From Whitmania pigra (lineage: Eukaryota > Annelida > Clitellata > Hirudinida > Haemopidae): a stretch of DNA of 64,000 bases. A program made the position numbers and the translations under genes. Location of the stretch: assembly GCA_021613335.1 (NCBI GenBank), contig JAJTWR010000335.1:371001-435000 (forward strand). Reading direction: 5' to 3'. The notes beneath the pieces were generated by a model that saw only the letters and a list, made by a program, of their open reading frames with translations, did not search any database and was not told the origin of the DNA. Of the stretch, positions 61,165 to 64,000 are shown piece after piece. Every line of letters begins with the position of its first letter. Within the stretch, counting starts at the first letter, position 1.

Positions 61165-62034
61165 CTTCTCAAATCTCAGTTCAGTTTTTGGGATGATTTT
61201 TCAAAACTATTTCCTGAGAAAACTCAGAGCGAGGCATCCAACTACATCTTAAACGGAAAGATTAGGGAAAAATGGACGAGCCACGAATGTAACGTCGGTA
61301 GTTAAACAGAAATATACGTTTCTTTTTCGTAAAGTTAATTCGATCAAAATTTATTCGAGATAATTTTAACTTCTATTTTATTTATCAACAAACTCTTAGA
61401 AATAATTAGCTGTGTTTTATAGATCGACTAAAATTCAAAATTCTTTATCTATGCTGTTCGAACTGGCTTTTAAACGAATGTCGATGGACTTCTGGCAAAT
61501 GTGAGAATGTATCTCAGTCTTTATGTATAGAACGATGACTAACTATGAGCCTTCGTCGCAAACATTCCGAATTTCGTGCGAAAGTTATGCTAAAACAGAA
61601 CGCTAGAAGACTTGAGCGCGAGACTCGCACAGCAACAAATATAACAAACATGAGCTATACTTGAGCTTATATTATCTATGAAGTCTCCCTCCCTGTTTCA
61701 TGTTCTCACCTCCTCTTTCTACGATTTTCACATTTCGCATAGAATTCTGCGGTGGTTTGAAAAATGGAGGGACGATAATTATCTTTCGTCTGCAGATCAA
61801 GAAAGGCGAGGTTGATTCGGTTCAGTGTGGGGCGACCTCTCGTACGGCTGGCATGTGCCAGACCGACATTACGTCAAATACTCTTCTAAGAGCACATATT
61901 AAAGAGTCTAGAAATGTTCCTCAAGTATCGATCTAGGACCAGTCCTCTTATCAAAAGCTGCATTTGAGTTCATTTTTAGTGAAAATGCTGCTATAGATTC
62001 ATTAAACAAAGGACTGGTTTTGATCAAATTGATC
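61165..62034. other. Upstream region of the PIM-like gene
   Basis: Expected promoter and 5' UTR of the minus-strand kinase gene. The frame 61700-61936 is open on the plus strand but has no recognisable domain. No TATA box was recognised upstream of 61164 on the minus strand. Confidence 0.4.
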
Positions 62035-62250
62035 TCAAATAAACAAAGAAGCTATTTTCTTAGAATGCTCAAATGCAGAATCCCCTGCAAACATAATATT
62101 CATGCCATCCAACATCAAACTTCCTCTTTTGAACGGCGATGTTAATATCACAGATCTTCTGTACTCCCTCAATGATGTGGGAAAGTCCGAGAGAAGTTGA
62201 ATCGGATTGTAATGCACAGGAAATCGTTTGAGCCAAATAGTTAGAAGGGC
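62035..62250 (-). CDS. Possible terminal exon, unrecognised
   Basis: Preceded on the minus strand by an acceptor-like AACTGTTGCAG, a 71-codon frame runs to TGA: ALLTIWLKRFPVHYNPIQLL, then a DFPTSLREYRR stretch and MLDGMNIMFAG. Its composition is protein-like, and the WLKRFP run loosely recalls helical GEF N-terminal modules, but I cannot assign it and find no upstream partner exon. It might be the last exon of a gene starting right of the window, or chance. Confidence 0.22.
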   Translation of the reverse strand, partial: ALLTIWLKRFPVHYNPIQLLSDFPTSLREYRRSVILTSPFKRGSLMLDGMNIMFAGDSAFEHSKKIASLFI

Positions 62251-62775
62251 CTGCAACAGTTATTCAGTATTTCAAGCATTCAATGGTGATCTTTCACTAA
62301 GCACCGAACAAATGGCTTGAAATCTCTGAATAACTGGCAATCGTTATGATTTTTGCATTCTTTTAAATCCCACACGTTATGCTGTTTTGTTACGTCCGAC
62401 CTTTCCTATGATTCATTTTTCTGAGAAGTAACAAAATTTTAAAAGTCAGACTTTAAAAATGGCTAGCTAACAAATATTGCCCTTTCAAGCTTAATTAGGA
62501 AATTAACAGATGTAATTCATAATTGTAGAATTAAATCTAAAGCAATTAGACGGAGAATCGACTGATAATTGCTGCAATGACTATGTGGAATTTGTGGATT
62601 TGGGGGATGGAGTTTACAAGAGCAGAGTGACTGACTCCATTCAACTTAATTGAGAGTTCTCTCAAGCCTACGACCTACGCACTTTTTCCGAGTAAAATTG
62701 TGATCATAAGAACTCATAAAAAGTTTAAGAAATTGTTCCAAAATTAAAATTTGAGGCGCAATAATGCGTCATCTT

Positions 62776-62795
62776 GCGCACTTTTCCAAGTGCGC
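62776..62795. repeat. Perfect 8-bp inverted repeat (hairpin) with 4-nt loop
   Basis: GCGCACTT-TTCC-AAGTGCGC. A GC-rich stem in AT-rich DNA, 12 bases after an ATG-opened 92-codon frame (62751-63029) of unknown nature. Confidence 0.7.
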
Positions 62796-63109
62796 AGAAA
62801 AATCAGTCGGCAACGGAGCACACTGACACTGTTAATCACACTGACCAACCATTCATTCGACCCACTAACCGGGTGGTGTCAGGATCATCAACCGGAAAGC
62901 ACACTCAATCTAAAAATTTATCAATCGATCGATCAAATACACATTAACCATAAAGTTGTTGACAAAGTATCAACCAGCAACCATCGTTCTGTCATCCAAC
63001 ATCAGTCTGTCTCGACAGAGAAAAAATAAAAATTGTTTCTGGGTGCCTCATTGAATTTGACATGCATCACTATGTGGACCAGGCCAACTGCCCCCCTGAA
63101 TGTCTTTGT

Positions 63110-63312
63110 TGTAGTTGTTGTTGTTGTTAATGATGTTGTATTGGCGTTGTTGCTGTTGATAATATTGTTATTGTTGTTGTTAATGATGTTGTATTGGCGT
63201 TGTTGTTGTTGTTGTTATTGGGGGTAATATTGTTGTTGGTGCTGTTCTTAATGATGTTGTAATGGCGTTGTTGTTGTTGTTAATGATGATGCATTGGCGT
63301 TGTTGTTGTTGA
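63110..63312. repeat. Interrupted (GTT)n with repeating TAATGATGTTGTATTGGCGT units
   Basis: GTT runs alternate with a longer unit (TTAATGATGTTGTATTGGCG) that recurs about four times, so this is a compound micro/minisatellite. Confidence 0.85.
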
Positions 63313-63413
63313 TTCCAGGAAAATTCGAGACTTTCGTCTCCTGACTGCTCCTGGCGTTGTCTTCGTGACGCAGGTTCTTCTGCAAGTGCGTCGCTCTTGA
63401 CAACGGCGAGCAA

Positions 63414-63470
63414 TGACGTCACTGGAGCAGGCCGTAAACAAGGAAAAAAGATCTACACCCTATAAATAGA
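63414..63470 (+). promoter_or_regulatory. CRE plus TATA box, rightward promoter candidate
   Basis: A perfect cAMP-response-element palindrome TGACGTCA (63414-63421) lies 39 bp upstream of TATAAATAG (63461-63469) in plus orientation, within a patch that is GC-richer than its surroundings. Start of transcription would be expected near 63490-63500. The layout fits a CREB/ATF-regulated TATA promoter; the gene it drives would extend beyond the window. Confidence 0.45.
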
Positions 63471-63517
63471 ACACGCGTGGGCTAGCAGGAGATTTTCCTT
63501 CGGTGCTGCGCCATTTT

Positions 63518-63787
63518 ATGCGTCTGGAAAAGACTGGTCCAATAAGGAAGCATTCTGGAAAACGAAACCCGAGGCTGGTCCACTTTGTGAAACTCCGTGC
63601 AACCTTGACATTTAAAAGTGACTTTCCACCTGCAAAAAAATATGGAAATATGGGAGGATCAACAATACAAACAATGCGCGTCAAAATCTGGAACCTTCCC
63701 ATATGTTTGCAGCCATGGCAACATGCTACGCCTAAGACTTGTATGACGTCGATGACGACAATCATGATGTTGACGCCTTATCGATGA
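63518..63787 (+). CDS. Possible first-exon frame after the CRE/TATA element, unrecognised
   Basis: The first ATG about 50 bp after the TATA box opens an 89-codon frame (MRLEKTGPIRKHSGKRNPRL onward) that is basic and ends inside a GAT microsatellite. No domain is recognised and the repeat at its end argues against it being a complete protein. It may be a 5' UTR. Confidence 0.15.
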   Translation: MRLEKTGPIRKHSGKRNPRLVHFVKLRATLTFKSDFPPAKKYGNMGGSTIQTMRVKIWNLPICLQPWQHATPKTCMTSMTTIMMLTPYR

Positions 63788-63912
63788 CGCTGACGACGAC
63801 GATGAAGATTATAATTATGAGGATAATGAGGATGGTGATGATGATTATGATGATGATGACGATGACGACGATGATTATGATTATGATGGTAATGATGGTT
63901 ATGATGATGGCG
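63784..63912. repeat. Interrupted (GAT)n/(GAC)n microsatellite
   Basis: GATGATGAC-type repeats with single-base interruptions near the right edge. Confidence 0.9.
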
Positions 63913-64000
63913 CCGATGAGGGATGTTCACGTGCATGTGTGTCAGGGCCGTTGCGCCATTCATTGCAACCGACTTTCTCACTGTGTTATGATTATTAATG

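Overview
The window is nuclear DNA of an invertebrate animal. Its genes are split into many short exons with GT-AG introns whose phases agree at every junction, and the encoded families (ATG2, TP53INP/DOR, a vesicular-glutamate-transporter-like SLC17, NTF2, a Gi/o alpha subunit, a PIM-type kinase, a secreted DUF7042-7045-like protein) are animal families. Non-coding DNA is AT-rich and crowded with triplet microsatellites (ATT, GTT, ATC), tRNA-derived SINEs and one hAT transposon. I cannot fix the phylum.

Layout: 1-5824 (+) is the C-terminal half of ATG2 (20 exons). 6908-8803 (+) is a three-exon TP53INP/DOR homologue, a second autophagy gene 1.1 kb downstream. 10065-19990 (-) is a 12-exon secreted cysteine-rich protein, convergent with TP53INP; its large first intron holds microsatellites, a SINE and a GC-rich island with RFX-like boxes. 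23069-29419 (+) is a 12-exon SLC17/VGLUT-like transporter. 32459-34450 (-) holds two tandem NTF2 genes of two exons each.

From about 34.6 to 47.1 kb there is no recognisable intact host gene. This stretch contains a hAT element with terminal repeats and an 8-bp target duplication, nested in a tRNA-like repeat, then an array of about 18 diverged, same-direction repeat units marked by GAGGTGTTTCTG and CGCCAGRTGGCG boxes. Inside it are a 1.7-kb segmental duplication with an internal deletion, three SINE copies with target duplications, and a coding-like fragment present in both duplicated blocks.

47548-49999 (+) is a complete 354-residue Gi/o alpha gene (8 exons). 52736-61164 (-) is a 352-residue PIM-like kinase (6 exons), convergent with the G alpha gene. 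The right end (61.2-64 kb) has no firm gene, but has a CRE plus TATA box arrangement pointing right, suggesting that a gene begins at the edge of the window.

All exon models were made by eye from splice signals, reading phase and remembered family motifs; no search was run. The genes do not form one pathway, apart from the neighbouring autophagy pair ATG2 and TP53INP.
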